Below, piece by piece: positions 1-11,862 of a stretch of DNA of 64,000 bases; within the stretch, counting starts at the first letter, position 1, and the number at the start of each line of letters is the position of its first letter. Position numbers and translations under genes: made by a program. The notes under the pieces were generated by a model. That model was given only the letters and a program-made list of their open reading frames with translations. It was not told the origin of the DNA and searched no databases. Source of the DNA: Bombyx mori (taxonomy: Eukaryota; Arthropoda; Insecta; Lepidoptera; Bombycidae). The stretch is taken from contig NC_085128.1 in assembly GCF_030269925.1 (NCBI RefSeq), positions 5,210,501 through 5,274,500 of the forward strand. The letters are read 5' to 3'.

Positions 1-875
1 ATCGTACGCACAGTTTGATGAGTACGGTAGTAGTATTTAATCCAATCGTGGTATTTTGAACATTACTAGAGAGTACCTTTGTTGATTTCCTTGTAAATTC
101 AAAACTAATAACTCAGTTCACATGCAAATGTTTATATTTGAGCTACTCAAAGTTAAACTAGAGTTTAACATTTCGATAGGAACAACAATTTTAATATCAG
201 CGCCTTATCAGTATTCTGTAAGCGGAAGTGCATGAAACACATGTAACTATTATACAAACATACGTACAACATTGTCATTTGTTGTTTTCGTGTGCATTAG
301 AATTGTTTGAAGTATTATTTTATCTTATTTCTTCTGGAGCTGGGGTCAAGTTTGACACGTCTTACCATTGATACACAACAAGTGTCAAGTTGTCGATAGA
401 CCAACGGCCCTACCATTGTTTTGGCCACAGCTTCTTTAAATTCATTTTTTTATAAACACAAAAAATCTAGCATCATTTAGGTTTTTGTCATCTCCTATTT
501 TCTAATAGCAAATAATGTAGCCTTAATGATAGGTATGTGCAAATTGTGGTGAAGATACTATGGACAAGTTATAAGTAATAGAAGACGCATCTTTGTTTTT
601 ATTTATTGCTAACAAACACGATACGTTACCGGTTTTACAGACATCGCACTGAATATTGCTCCCCAGTTCGAAGTGCTAAATGCAGACAGATATGAGCCAG
701 ACCATGGCGATCTAAAAACGTTACGCCCGACGCTATCGCGGTAAAAGGATAGTACTATCTACGCGTGTCAGCGTGCATCATACTCTGTCGTCAATACAAC
801 ACGGGCTATCATTTTAAAAAAACAACTTGCGCCTTTTAAACAGAGTTTAGGTAAATACCTCTAGACTTTTTAAAT
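1..875. other. Unannotated AT-rich DNA
   Basis: I see no long open frame, transposon terminus or RNA gene here. Bases 640-800 are richer in CpG than their surroundings but match none of the repeat families recognised elsewhere in the window. Confidence 0.5.
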
Positions 876-1115
876 ATTTTATTGCCTAGATAGGTGGGCG
901 AGCTCACAGCCCACCTGATGTTAAGTGGTTACTGGAGCCCATAGACATCTACAACGTAAATGAGCCACCTACCTTGAGATACAAGTTCTAATCTCACAGT
1001 ATAGTTACAACGGCTGCCCTACCCTTCAAACCGAAACGCATTACTGCTTCACCGCAGAAATAGGCAGGGTGGTGGTACCTACCCGTGCGGGCTCACAAGA
1101 GGTCCTACCACCAGT
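876..1115 (-). mobile_element. Bm1-type SINE, 5'-truncated copy
   Basis: On the minus strand the element runs from the conserved block ACTGGTGGTAGGACCTCTTG to the tail CTAGGCAAT followed by A's. The tRNA-like head is absent. The order of blocks is the same as in the other SINE copies: GGTAGGTACCACC, GCAGTAATGCGTTTCGG, GGGCAGCCGTTGTAACTATA, then CTATGGGCTCCAGTAACCAC. SINEs are non-coding, transcribed by RNA polymerase III and copied by a partner LINE reverse transcriptase. The name Bm1 is from memory; membership in one repeat family is seen directly. Confidence 0.85.
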
Positions 1116-2100
1116 TAGTGCCAGTACTACTTACAGGGTAATTTTCGTGACTTTGCTTTCATTCAATTGTAATGAACTCAATCATTTCCTTTCAAACCTA
1201 GTACTGAGCGCTTCACTGTATCAGTAAAATCAGTGGATAAGTGCATTCCTGTAAGTAGGTTAATAGCCCACCATTATTAACAGCCGGTCTTGACTTTGTA
1301 ACTCACACTTGAACTACATTGCTTGCTATCAGCGCCTAATAATATAGCGCTCTTGAGGCCGTTGAAAAATCACTTGCTCCCGTCTGAAGGGTAGAACACT
1401 CATTACTCAACACAATTGAGAATCCAACCTAATAATATCTCAAGATGTGTGACGCCATCATTATTCTATGTTATAATAAAAACAACACCCATCCAAGAAA
1501 AAAAAATCTGTTAATATCCTGTTCTATATTTGGTACCTTGTTAAATGTGTGATCATAAATTGTAATTTAATCTGTTTATAGTGCAGATCCGGGAATTATA
1601 CTATTTATTCAATTTAAGCTAGTAAAAACATCATTAAAATGTCGTGTGCAAGGTAAGGTTAATGCATCAATCATTAATCAAGCTAGTATATTTTTAAACG
1701 AGACAGATTTTTTTATATTCTTGCGTGTTCTCCTAACTGTTTCAAGAGAAATTTTAAGCATTTCAAATCTTTCGTTCGGGTTATATAAGCAACATTCACG
1801 TGTTTTTTATAGGGTCATCGTATATTTAATAGAAATTATATAAAATAGACAGCGTATTTTTGGCGAATTCGTAAACACCAGGGACACTTTGAACGTATAT
1901 TTTTTTATAATATTTAGCTATAGAAATTTACAACATATTAATCATCTGTCAATTTAAATGAAAAAGATTTAATTCACAACATCAGACGATTACGTCATTG
2001 TGAAACTGAAAAAAAACTTCTACTTCTGTTGACAATGAATACAGATTACACCAACATCATTAATGTTTCCATTGTCGATTGTTCTAGTAGCTCCATCGGT
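1116..2100. other. Unannotated AT-rich DNA
   Basis: Nothing recognisable. The short open frame near 1646-1843 has no motif and is what AT-rich non-coding sequence produces by chance. Confidence 0.5.
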
Positions 2101-2101
2101 G

Positions 2102-2250
2102 CAAAATAAGACCTCTGGAAACACCCTTTGGTTGAACGCAGTGGTTCTAGATAGTACGGATCAATTCTGCTCGGCTGACGGGCGATGCGATGGTAGAAAC
2201 AAGATGAGAGGATCATCTAAAACAATTTGTCGGAGCACTCAGTGCAAATA
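2102..2250 (-). pseudogene. LINE reverse transcriptase fragment (C-terminal part)
   Basis: The plus strand here is a close antisense match to the end of the LINE coding region at 34400-34541. Read on the minus strand it encodes the segment that in the intact copy lies between FEMIPASRFYHR and WNELP. It is an isolated ~150-bp internal scrap with neither the RT core nor the 3' tail, so it has been cut on both sides. No function is expected. Confidence 0.7.
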
Positions 2251-3915
2251 ACATGTTATCATCAAGCCTATTTAAAGATAAACCTGTGGGTACTCTGTGT
2301 TATAAATACCATTATAATCGATGTCCGAAACCGAGCGATAACTATACCAACAAATGCAATTTTTTAATGAAAACTTATTGTGATTTACAAAGATTACTTT
2401 GTTTATAGTTTAGCTAAGCTAAGTAAGATAAACAAGAATCCAACAAATATAATAAACAAATAATAGGCAGTGGAAAAAAACTGCTTTAATCTTCGAATTT
2501 CTCTCGAAGTCGGCTAATATAAAGATCTGTCACGTTCAAATCATCTATCATATTCGCAAAGAATAATTCAGAGAGAGCGGAAAATTTAAGAAAAAGAGTC
2601 TGTCCGTCCCAGATTTATTGCTACCGGTGATTCTATCAGGGTCCGCCATGTTTTAACAGTCGGACGATTTGCAGCGTTCGCGATAAAATGTAACAAAAAC
2701 TTTTCACGAAGAATACAATGTTTGTATCTTCCGGGGCCGATCTGTTTGTTTAGGATCTCCTGGTCTCGCTTTTTGACGTTCAATACGTTTTAGGGTTCAT
2801 GAATAAGTTTCACTTCTGTTACTTAAGTAAATAATCTTTGACGAAAATATTTTCTTATGAAACTTTTGTTGGCTTAAAAGATTGCTTTCGTTCTATTTAA
2901 TTGATTTAGACAGTTAATTTACAGTATTTTCGATATAGAGAATAAAACTAAAGTTTGACAATGGACTACGAATACTTGATCACTCGTTGTTTTATGCACT
3001 GACAGATGCTATGAAGATCAATTTACAATTAAATACATATAACTCACTTAAGTGATAAATTATATTGTAATCTCATACGGGTAGTTATCAATATCTGCTC
3101 TGAAAAGGTCATGCTTTTAGAAAGAGGGGGGCAGCTCTTAACAGATTTGACATTTCGACTTCAGCATTCTAGAGTGGTTGGGATATTCATGTTATGAAGT
3201 CTATAGACTCAGTACCTAATTAATATTAGACGACTAATGACTAACATACTTATAAAGCTGAATAAGAAAAAGAAGCAATTTTTCCGATAATAGTGTGAAA
3301 CAAATAACTCATTATGACAGTTATCATTTTGCACATGCAATTTGGAATACCTAATTAAATTATTTTATTTTCGGTCATTTTGAATGCATATTTTTTTTTC
3401 TTCTGAAAATAATCGAGTAAGTAATTAATTTTTAATATTATATTATAAGAAAACAAGTTGTGCCAGAATCAACGGAAACCCAAAATACGACAAAATGAAA
3501 ATGAAATCTTCTTAAAAAGTGAAAAGGTTGTGATGAATCAGCGGAACATGAAGTTATTAATTTTTCAAAGAGACTTGAAAGCCAAAGAGGTCCTTAAGTA
3601 TAAGACTCAGAATGGGAAAGTGGTCGCCACCGTAAGTAGATCCAATCAAAAGCTTCTTTATAAAGAAGTGATCCAAAAATAAGTTTAGAATTTTAAGCAA
3701 AAGTCACGCAGTGGTGCTCACCTCCTAATATATAACAATTTTTAACATGTATTCATGTTATATTGAAATGCTAAACATTGTTTTGAAGCAGCCGACTATT
3801 GACATTGAAGTGTTCATTGAAGCTCTACCCAGGTGTAAGAAAACTGCATATAAATATAGCAATTCAAGTATTTCTTGAAAACGTGATAAAAATTTAGAGC
3901 GTATGTACATATCTT
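2251..3915. other. Unannotated DNA
   Basis: I recognise no repeat family. A lysine-rich 74-codon frame at 3458-3682 contains a GTAAGT splice-donor-like site near 3632, but has no homology I know and sits in AT-rich sequence. I do not call it a gene. Confidence 0.45.
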
Positions 3916-4055
3916 GTTTTTTATTGCTTAGATGGGTGGGCGAGCTCACAGCCCACCTGGTGTTAAGTGATTACTGGAGCCCATAGACATCTACAAAGTA
4001 AATGCGCCACCCATCTCGAGATATAAGTTTTAAAGTCTCAAGTGTAGTTACAACA
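3916..4055 (-). mobile_element. Bm1-type SINE, 3' part only
   Basis: Minus-strand SINE tail: poly-T on the plus strand, then ATTGCTTAGATGGGTGGGCG and the CTCACAGCCCACCTGGTGTT block, ending after the CAAGTGTAGTTACAAC block near 4055. The 5' two thirds are missing, as in typical 5'-truncated retroposons. Confidence 0.8.
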
Positions 4056-4598
4056 TATCTCCGTGTGTATGACTCTAACCGAGGGCCTCATAAACAAACT
4101 CATAACATTGCTGATTTTACAATTTTAATCTACAATACAGAGAGGTAGTTGTGAAAAAAAAAAATCACCAAAAACCACAGCTGCAGTAGGCTCACGTACT
4201 GTTTCGCACTATTAACTATAGTGATAAACGGAAACTTCAAAGAGTTTGCCGCAAAATGATAATAAATCAAGAGCTTTTGGCTGCCCACCAGAGGTTATGA
4301 AAATTATAAATAATTTTTCACATGTGCTGAAAATTTTCTTAATTTCATGTCGAACTGACTGACGCAAATACGGCTTCAGGATTTTCAGACATGATTAAGC
4401 GAACAGGTACTTAAATCTTAAAATATGTACCACGTTTTTTTAAAAATTAATAGTTATAAAGTTTTTTTTTCTTACACCATCATTCGAATCGGAGAAAATA
4501 ATTGTTCCGAATAAGAACTCAGAGTTTCTTATCTGGAAATTAGTTTAAAAACAATTTTCACCCGAACAGTGGAAGCAAGATAAATATCTTTTTTTTCT
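4056..4598. other. Unannotated AT-rich DNA
   Basis: No recognisable element between two antisense SINEs. Confidence 0.5.
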
Positions 4599-4855
4599 AT
4601 TTTATTGCTTAGATGGGTGGACGAGCTCATAGCCCACCTGATGTTAAGTGGTTACTGGAGTCCATAGACATCTACAACGTAAATGTGTCACCCACCTTGA
4701 GATATAAGTTCTAAGGTCTCATCAGGTATAGTTACAACTGCGTTTCGGCTTGAAGGGTCCACCCTTCAAGCCGAAACGCATTACTGCTTCACGGCAGAAA
4801 TAGGCGGAGTGGTGGTACCTACCCGTATGGACTCATAAGAGGTTCTACCACCAGT
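4599..4855 (-). mobile_element. Bm1-type SINE carrying a perfect palindrome
   Basis: A 5'-truncated SINE with all body blocks and a T-rich (plus strand) tail. At 4740-4779 the usual GGCTGCCCC segment is replaced by an inverted copy of the neighbouring block, giving a 40-bp perfect palindrome: two 19-bp arms around CC. The other copies in the window lack this inversion, so it arose in this copy or its source. Confidence 0.85.
4740..4779. repeat. 40-bp perfect inverted repeat
   Basis: The left arm GCGTTTCGGCTTGAAGGGT is followed by CC and then its exact reverse complement. Such quasi-palindromes are usually made by snap-back synthesis or template switching during replication or reverse transcription. 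Confidence 0.95.
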
Positions 4856-4889
4856 TTATAATATCTGATATAAATATATAAAACCAAAT

Positions 4890-5090
4890 AATTAGGCGTG
4901 TGTATTTTTATTTCGGGCATTGGGCCGAACTTCCTTGTAGGTGTCCGCGCCTAGGGGACACGCGGGGAATACCGCAAGCCCAAGGAAGGCGTAAGCTACA
5001 TTAACTCATTAACTAAGAGAACGGAAGGGATGACAGATCGTAGGTAGATAGATTTGTACTAAACTGTTAATGTGACAACCAGATTAAATC
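4890..5090. other. GC-richer segment, unclassified
   Basis: Bases 4915-4990 are GC-rich, with a short inverted pair GTGTCC/GGACAC. It resembles TE sequence in composition, but I recognise no family. Confidence 0.3.
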
Positions 5091-5312
5091 TGAACTTAAG
5101 CCGCTGGTAATTAATGTTACAGTTACTGCCTCATGCGCCACTGAAAAGGGATGGAGGAATTATTTTGAAAGAACAAAAAAACAAGGCTAATCGGAATTCG
5201 GAATTTTTTGGAACAATTTTCATAAATTCTTTTTCTTAGGCAAAAATGTTAGACTGCGGCTTGACTATGCCTCTTGCTGGCGGTATACAATAGATACGGT
5301 AGATATGTCGTA
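5090..5312. repeat. Dispersed repeat R, copy 1
   Basis: About 220 bp from AACTTAAGCCGCTGGTAATT to GATACGGT. A second copy is at 47572-47772. Both share TTACYGCCTCAYGCGCCACT, a GAAAGAACwAAAAAACAAGG block and GGCTTGACTATGCCT. There is no open frame. The ends carry a weak inverted pair AAGCCGC/GCGGCTT. I cannot assign a class; a short non-autonomous DNA element is one possibility. Confidence 0.7.
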
Positions 5313-6024
5313 TATAATGTAGACTATAAGTTTCTAAAATAAATAAAATGATGAAGGTAACATTTGTATTAACAAATATCTAATAAAAGCATACAATGCA
5401 ATATTAACTGTTCTATATATTCTATTTACCAGTTTAAAATCATTCAATCCTCGTGGAAGACAAATTAAGCATCATTCTATTACAATGAAACTAACAGGCG
5501 TTAAAGTTGTTTATCATGAGAATCAGTAATGTCAAACACCCAACCAACATCCCACCTCTGAGTCCTTATTGAAACCAGAGAAACCAGGGATGAGAGATGT
5601 ATAAAAGTCCTACGGAAATAGGAAATATTATGGAAGGAAGTTCACTTCAGGTCCGGACGACAGGGGTGTTGCAACGGTAAGAAGATGACGGCATCATATC
5701 GATCAATTTCGCACTCCCCTAACTCCATAACGTTCGGGAAGCCCCGTGAACGGGAATAAATTTCAGAGCATTCTAGGAACTAGCAAAAATATCTTTTTGT
5801 GACACTTGGTAGATAAAAGTAGTGAAATTAAAAAGAGTGGAAAGAAGCTGTCGAGATCATCTTCGATTATTCCACGAAAAGTGTTTCATAATCAAAAAAA
5901 AAAAGTAGAAAAACGCGTTATTTAATCAATATTGAGACACAGAGATGTGATTAAAATTCGCTTGAATGGTTGTCGTTTTGTTTTAAGTAAAACAATGGCA
6001 AAATACCTCCGGTACTTGTGATAC
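5313..6024. other. Unannotated DNA
   Basis: Bases 5520-5780 are less AT-rich than the flanks but show no motif I recognise. Confidence 0.4.
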
Positions 6025-6361
6025 AAGCTTATCAAATGCCTGTAGGTTTAATGTTTTATTTACTATGTATGTACTTATTTTGTATTTAATTGCATATTTT
6101 TAGTATTTATTTGTATTTAATCGTATGTAAGTCTATCTTATATTGTATTGATTTTTCACATGTGTAAACAAGTATGTATTTTTTTTATGTAAGTTTATTT
6201 AGATATAGCACCGTCCAGTTCACTTATTCCTCTCCCTGCAAGGTTGCCTGGAAGAGATCGTTTTCAGCGATAAGGCCGCCAATTTATGTCACCGACTATT
6301 ATTTGTTTTATTTGCTCACTCTGTACATATGGTGTTAAATAAAGTGTTATTATTATTATTA
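6025..6361 (+). mobile_element. LINE 3' end with (ATT)n tail
   Basis: The segment ends in TTAAATAAAGTG followed by an (ATT)n run. Before it is a GC-richer block with TTGCCTGGAAGAGATCG and GCGATAAGGCCGCC, which I remember as a common lepidopteran LINE 3' UTR. No coding sequence remains. Family recognition is from memory; the tail structure is seen. Confidence 0.55.
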
Positions 6362-6573
6362 GGTATGTGTACTAAATATCTATGTATGTATTATACAATA
6401 TTATTATATTTTTATACACTATGTTTTAGATGTCTTCTAAAATCACCTAGTGAAATTCTCATTTAATTTACAAAATCATATTAACAAAAATGTTTATCTA
6501 AACTATTATAAAGTCTTGATAAGATTTCGGAAACTTTTATAACAAGTCCCTGTTTGTTTTAATAAAAAAAAAC

Positions 6574-6768
6574 CTTTTTTTCCCCCTACCTATGCTGGTA
6601 GCCTTGAGAGGCTATTTCAGATTCACCTTGACGTGTAGGTGAGCTCACGGGGCTCTAACCGGGAGTGCTGCTAACATTGGTCCTAGCAAGAGCAGTGCTT
6701 CGCAGAATCTACCACCGGATCGGAAACGCAACCCACTGAGAAAATCCGGCGAGAAACTCACGAGGGCT
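6574..6768 (-). mobile_element. PolyA retroposon 3' end (family T2)
   Basis: Read on the minus strand: a CCCACTGAGTTTCTCGCCGG-like start, GGTGGTAGATTCTGCGAAGC, GAGCTCACCTAC, then AGCCTCTCAAGGCTACCAGC and a polyA. The same ~200-bp unit recurs at 27820, 40085, 47428/48045 and 49648, always with A's at the same end. This marks a non-LTR retrotransposon 3' end or a SINE. No open frame is conserved. Confidence 0.7.
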
Positions 6769-8738
6769 AAAAAAAACTATAGTCCTACCCTCATACCGTA
6801 ATATTTTATATGTATTACTGGGATGTACCATCATCCATTATTGCTGTAAGCAATTAATCGAAAGAAAGAAGAAGAAAGAAGCGAAAGAAAGAAAAACATA
6901 TTATAATAAATAATAGTTTTATCCGTCTGATTTTTAAGAAATACTAGGTTTATAATATTCGCATCGAATATTAAATGCAAAGATCATCGCAATTTGGTTT
7001 CAGAATGTAAAAATCCCGCCTTCCATGTATTCGATCCGTTTGCCCTAAATCACTAAAACGAAAAGATAAACAATGTATATTTTAAAACCGATTATCACTC
7101 AACTTATCAATCATATCTGCTCTCAGTGAAGATAAGGGTTTTGGGTCAATCCTGCGTTGAAAGATAAGTTAAAAATATGAGTTGAAAAATATGAATATGA
7201 GTTGTCGAGTACTTAATCACTTTCATCGTACCTATATTGGATTGTTCTCCAAATACTGGCATTTCTAAAATTTGTTATAAATTTATGGCTTCTTACAAGT
7301 TTCGTCATCTTTTAACCAAATTTCAATTTTACTAAATGAATGACCAAATCATTAACTGAATTTAATAAATTAATGGTTATCTGGAGTAGCCCCTCGAAGC
7401 TAACAGAGATTAGGTAAGGGAAAAAAGTGAATTTATCATTTTATTTTCGTAGAGACCTTTCTACAATTCACAACTCAAACTTACGAACGTTGCATATTAA
7501 TCACTTAGACGAAGTGAAATAATTCAGAGACAAATGCTGCGAACGTTGTGCCCAAAACAAACACAGTCAAATGAAACGCATATTTCATACGCAAACAAAG
7601 GCAATTTACTTTGAAACCATTTAAAGTCTAAATTGGAAACTGGCAGTTACGTTTATCAAAAGGCTCAACTCGAAACTTCTCGCACGCGAACTCTTAACAA
7701 AATAATTAAACAAATGAACCGTGCTATTACGTATAATTGACGTAAACCTAATTTTCTTTGAACAGTTCTAGTGGATGTGATTTTTATAGAGACGTAGGAT
7801 GATTAGCAGATCATCTGGCTTAGTGACGTCATTGCTCAATACTGTATCGGTCTGTATTGAGATATAAAATTCCAGCATAGATAGCTCGCATCTGTCATGG
7901 TACAACAAGATAAAAATAGTGCGGGCCTGTTTTAGATTTCCCACAAAAATGTGTTTGTTATTAGATACATATGTATGTGATTGGTTACTGAGTAGTTAAG
8001 TTCTTTGTTTGGGACTGCTCTAGTGATTTATAGACGCATAGTATAATTTCAAGAATGCTCGTAATTTATTGGGTGACTGCGGACGTACGTAGTCGGAAAT
8101 CTACAAGGAATTAGGTGCTTTACAATTATCGGTAGAATTTAAATTGTACTCCATATGACAACAGTACTAAACTGATATTTGCTATAAGTAATGTAGATCG
8201 TAGACCTGTTCCTTCCAGTACTAAACATATTTATTGTTTATATGTTGATTTAAAAAATATATTTTTTAGTATTTATTTGAAAAAACTAACCATTAATTTC
8301 TACTCAGTTCTAAAATTGAGTTCCAAATCAGTGGTAAAGTCGTAACTGTGTGTAGGGGCTCCTAATTTCTATTCGAATGAAAATCTTTATGATTCGATAT
8401 AAAATAGTTTAATGAAATCGAAAATATTTAAAAGAATCTTGAATATCGAATACACAATACTATGTAAGTACAAGATTTTTTTTGGGGCATTTGAACATCT
8501 TGAAATATCTAATTTATAGAAAAGATATATTGCCTAAGAGGTTTATAAGAGAAATAAACAATGAATCAGAAACGCATTTTAGCAATTCGAATTCGGTATT
8601 TATAAAAAATTAATGTACGCCGGGCCTCTGCGATACTACGTGTGTCTCTTTGAAAAAATAGAAGTAAGAATATACATCCAAAAACCTTTAGCGTATTTTC
8701 ACGAATATTTTCCGCACTGAAGAAACATCGTTGGGCAA
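6769..8738. other. Unannotated AT-rich DNA
   Basis: About 2 kb with no recognisable coding region or transposon end. A short purine-rich (GAAA)n-like stretch lies at 6860-6895. Confidence 0.5.
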
Positions 8739-8775
8739 TATAATCAAAAACGTATGTATAAACCACTAATACTAA
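8739..8775 (+). repeat. 37-bp direct repeat, left copy
   Basis: Matches 9207-9243 at 36 of 37 positions (C/T difference at 8763). It ends one base before the 5' TC of the enclosed Helitron-like element. Confidence 0.95.
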
Positions 8776-9202
8776 TCTATATCATAATACGTGAAGCAAA
8801 AACTTTGTATCCCTTTTTACGAAAATTGCACGGACGGAGGACTATGAAATTTTCCACACTTATAGAGAATGTAGAGAAGAAGTGCACAATGCTAATATTT
8901 TTTAAAATAATGCATAAAAGATACATTAAATCAATAAAGAAAACATTACACACACTACATACCATGTATTACCATGACGCACACACGCATGCATACTGTT
9001 TATTGTCAAACTTTTGTTCTTGGCGTCTGTTGTCAAATTGAGAATAGATTAAATATTGTTTGTCTTTGTCAATATTTTTTACAGTGTAGTCTTGGCGAAA
9101 TTTGTGATTATAGAAGTATAAAATTAATACAATCATAATAGTGTACAAAACTTACAATTCCAATTAATTATAGTCGAATTTCGACTACTACGGGACTTCT
9201 AG
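8776..9202 (+). mobile_element. Non-autonomous Helitron, family A, copy 1
   Basis: It begins with TC (TCTATATCATAATACGTG), ends in CTAG at 9199-9202, and has the 3' subterminal palindrome AGTCGAATTTCGACT about 15 nt before the end. These are hallmarks of Helitrons: 5' TC, a 3' hairpin, CTRR, and no terminal inverted repeats. About 430 bp with no coding capacity, so it depends on a Rep/helicase supplied elsewhere. Four more copies lie at 15152, 16869, 17876 and 24054. Confidence 0.85.
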
Positions 9203-9206
9203 TAGT

Positions 9207-9243
9207 TATAATCAAAAACGTATGTATAAATCACTAATACTAA
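9207..9243 (+). repeat. 37-bp direct repeat, right copy
   Basis: Separated from the Helitron 3' end by TAGT. See the left copy at 8739-8775. Confidence 0.95.
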
Positions 9244-10916
9244 ATTTGCGTAGTTATTAAAGGCATGAGACGTTTTATTGCTGAGCTCACGATCCACTTG
9301 ATAATAGTAAGCGTCGTTGCTTCAGCAAGTACGCCCACTTATAAATTCCTAAAGACATCGGCAATGCCAAAGTATAACCTAGCTGTGCTTATCGCTAAGA
9401 TTGACAAAACAATCGACTACATATGTGGGTTAAGTAGGCGCTTGTAAATTTTCCGTATTCTTTCCGAAAATTTATAATAATAGTTCACTAAAGAATAACT
9501 TGTTAGATGAAAAGCCTACAATACTATAATAATAATATATATACCGGTATAATATCGAAACGACCATCACAAAAACGGATCTGTACTTGGAAATTCAGAT
9601 TTCCCGGGAGACAGATTAAGTATTCTGGGATAGCTTTTAAAGACAGAAAATTAAAGTCGTCTCCAGATTAATCCTATCGTAGTACAAATTTAATAAAAGA
9701 TATCATTCTAAAATAATTCCTATTCTTTAGGTTAATTCATGAGTTTTTGATTCTGCGTAACCCTAATCTGTGGCGTATCTTTTTTAAATAATAATTTTTA
9801 CCAATTGTGCTCTGAAACACCTTCATGAATGATCAGCTATTTTCTATATGTTTTTCATTTAAATAAAATGCTCCATTTTAATAAAATAAAATTCTTTGTT
9901 TACTACAAATTTTGATAAATGCATTGGAACCAGTAATTTGTCACAATATAAATATATTAATTGTTATAAAGATTCAGAAAATCTTAAGAATATATCTCAT
10001 TACTAAAATGTTCACCTACAATTTTAATAATGTCGTTCAAGATTAAATTTCAACAATATATTGGACTAAAACAATAACCATTGTTAAATTAAACTATTGT
10101 GTTGTTAACGACCATTGTATCAAAATATTACACACTTGGCTAAAGGGCTTTTGTTTCTGCACAAAAAAAGGACATCGATTTGATAAAATTTTAACAGGAT
10201 CTTCAATCGTGCCGTCGGCAAAAATGCGAAGAGTTTTTGACTTCAAAAAGTACGATTAGATCTAACTTGGTATTCATAGCACATAATCGTGATATGATAA
10301 TAGTGATGTAATTGTTCTCTGGACTAAGCGTTTAGTGAACATGACTCATTGATATAGGAATTTTATGAATCATATTATCGTATCTATCATATACGATTAT
10401 ATACATTATTGGGTAATGAATATCCAATAATAGTTTTTTGAAATATATTTTTTTATTGATGTACTTGATTTTATTCGCGTTTTTAATGGTATCTTCATCG
10501 ATTTAAAATGTATATTGTCTCTAATTGGAACGTTAATAGTATTTCTTGACATTGATATTAAATATTTTCGATTGTATAAATACAACATTTCACATGAATA
10601 TCGGTTAAAGCAAATTTGTAATTTTTTTTAAGTTATAGTGTAGATATGTTAAAATCCGAGTAAAAAGAAACTATAACTGCACAAGTATTCGTTTACCGTA
10701 ATAATTCAACCTAATGGTTCTGACTTTAAAGTTTACCATTTCAATGAAACAAAAATAAGTCATATCAGAAAAAAATATGTATACTATTTCAATCTATACT
10801 AAAATTATAAATTAAGTTTAAGTTTGTATTTCACGCGAAATTATCTGAAGAGATCTGGAAGGGATTTCGTATACAGATAGTCCGAATTATAAATTAAGAC
10901 AGGATACTTTTTATCA
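9244..10916. other. Unannotated AT-rich DNA
   Basis: Nothing recognisable. Short frames at 9265-9447 and 10406-10588 carry no motif. Confidence 0.5.
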
Positions 10917-11160
10917 TGGTAATGCCGTGCGGTTCCCAGCCTAGAATTCGGCTTATCCCTACCATCGCGTGGATCTCGTAAAAAAAGACTAAGGGACTTC
11001 TTGTGATTATCTTAAGTCAACAATAACCCAGGGAGGGTTGACATCAGGCAAGCGGGAGGTAGTAGAACTCGTGCCTAATCTCTATGCAACACGATATGAT
11101 AGTTAGGGAATATTGCGCCAACCCTACATAATGTGGGATAAAGGCAAGAAAAAGATGAAT
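10917..11160 (+). mobile_element. RTE-type LINE 3' untranslated end
   Basis: A GC-richer block containing AACAATAACCC and GGGTTGACATCAGGCAAGCG, ending in CCAACCCTACATAATGTGGG, then ATAAAGGCAAGAAAAAGATG. The GTGGGATAAGG-plus-purine ending is the same kind of end seen in the RTE piece at 23119-23394. No coding part is left. Confidence 0.6.
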
Positions 11161-11301
11161 GTTTGATCATGGTAAATGAGATGATCTGGACAACGCTGCT
11201 TATGATTAATACGATACCGCGCACGCTGGTTCATAATTTTATTTATCAACGGATATAAGCATCGACTGGTGGTTTTTTGACCTCTCTCTTCTCTCTTCTT
11301 C

Positions 11302-11530
11302 AACCCGTGTCCACCCAATGCTGAGTCTCTTCGAATGCACTCCATTCTTTTCGGTCTCTTGCCTTTCGCATCCAATCTCTACCAAATACTTTGACTAGGT
11401 CACCAGTCTACCTCGTTGGCTGTCTGTATACGATACGACGTCCAGTACGAGGTCTCCACTCCAGTATTTTTGAGCCCAACCGATTGTCAGTGCGACGGCA
11501 TATGTGGCCGGCCCACTACGATATCACTTT
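11302..11530 (-). pseudogene. RTE-type LINE polyprotein, C-terminal relic
   Basis: Minus-strand translation reads SKILEWRPRTGRR, later DLVKVFGRDWMRKARDRKEW, and ends at a TGA (plus 11300-11302). The WRPRTGRR...RPxTRWxDDL...WMRxAxDRxxW pattern is the C-terminal tail of lepidopteran endonuclease-reverse transcriptases of the RTE type. One in-frame TAG interrupts it where family members usually have Trp. Endonuclease and RT core are absent, so it is a dead, 5'-truncated copy next to another RTE end on the opposite strand. Confidence 0.75.
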
Positions 11531-11714
11531 TTGCGAGTTTTTCAACCAGACAGAAGCAATTCCATTTGCCGTGAAAGGTGTTTTATTCTATCTACAAAAA
11601 ATTATAATAACGCTATTGACATTGTGCGACGCGTCTAGTTAGGAATTAAAGAGGAATTTTTTTAGACAGATACGATATAAATTTATTTTCTGGTATTGAT
11701 TGGTCAATGGAGGC

Positions 11715-11862
11715 TGTGGACATTGCAAATTTCAATACGGCTACCCGCCTTGAGACAAAAGGTCGTAATTTATTATACTGTCCCAATCTTCAAACCGGAA
11801 TTCGTGATTGTTCTACGGCAGAAATATACATGGCCTCTACCCACATCCTGGCTTCAGGAAAC
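11715..11862 (-). mobile_element. Bm1-type SINE, strongly decayed
   Basis: Order and spacing of CCTTGAGA, TTCAAACCGGAATTCG, CTACGGCAGAAATA and TACCCAC match the SINE body, with many substitutions and no tail. An old copy. Confidence 0.5.

Noticed and set aside
3458..3682. Lysine-rich 74-codon frame with an internal GTAAGT
   Set aside because: AT-rich sequence easily gives Lys/Asn-rich frames; there is no acceptor, conserved motif or neighbour to support an exon.
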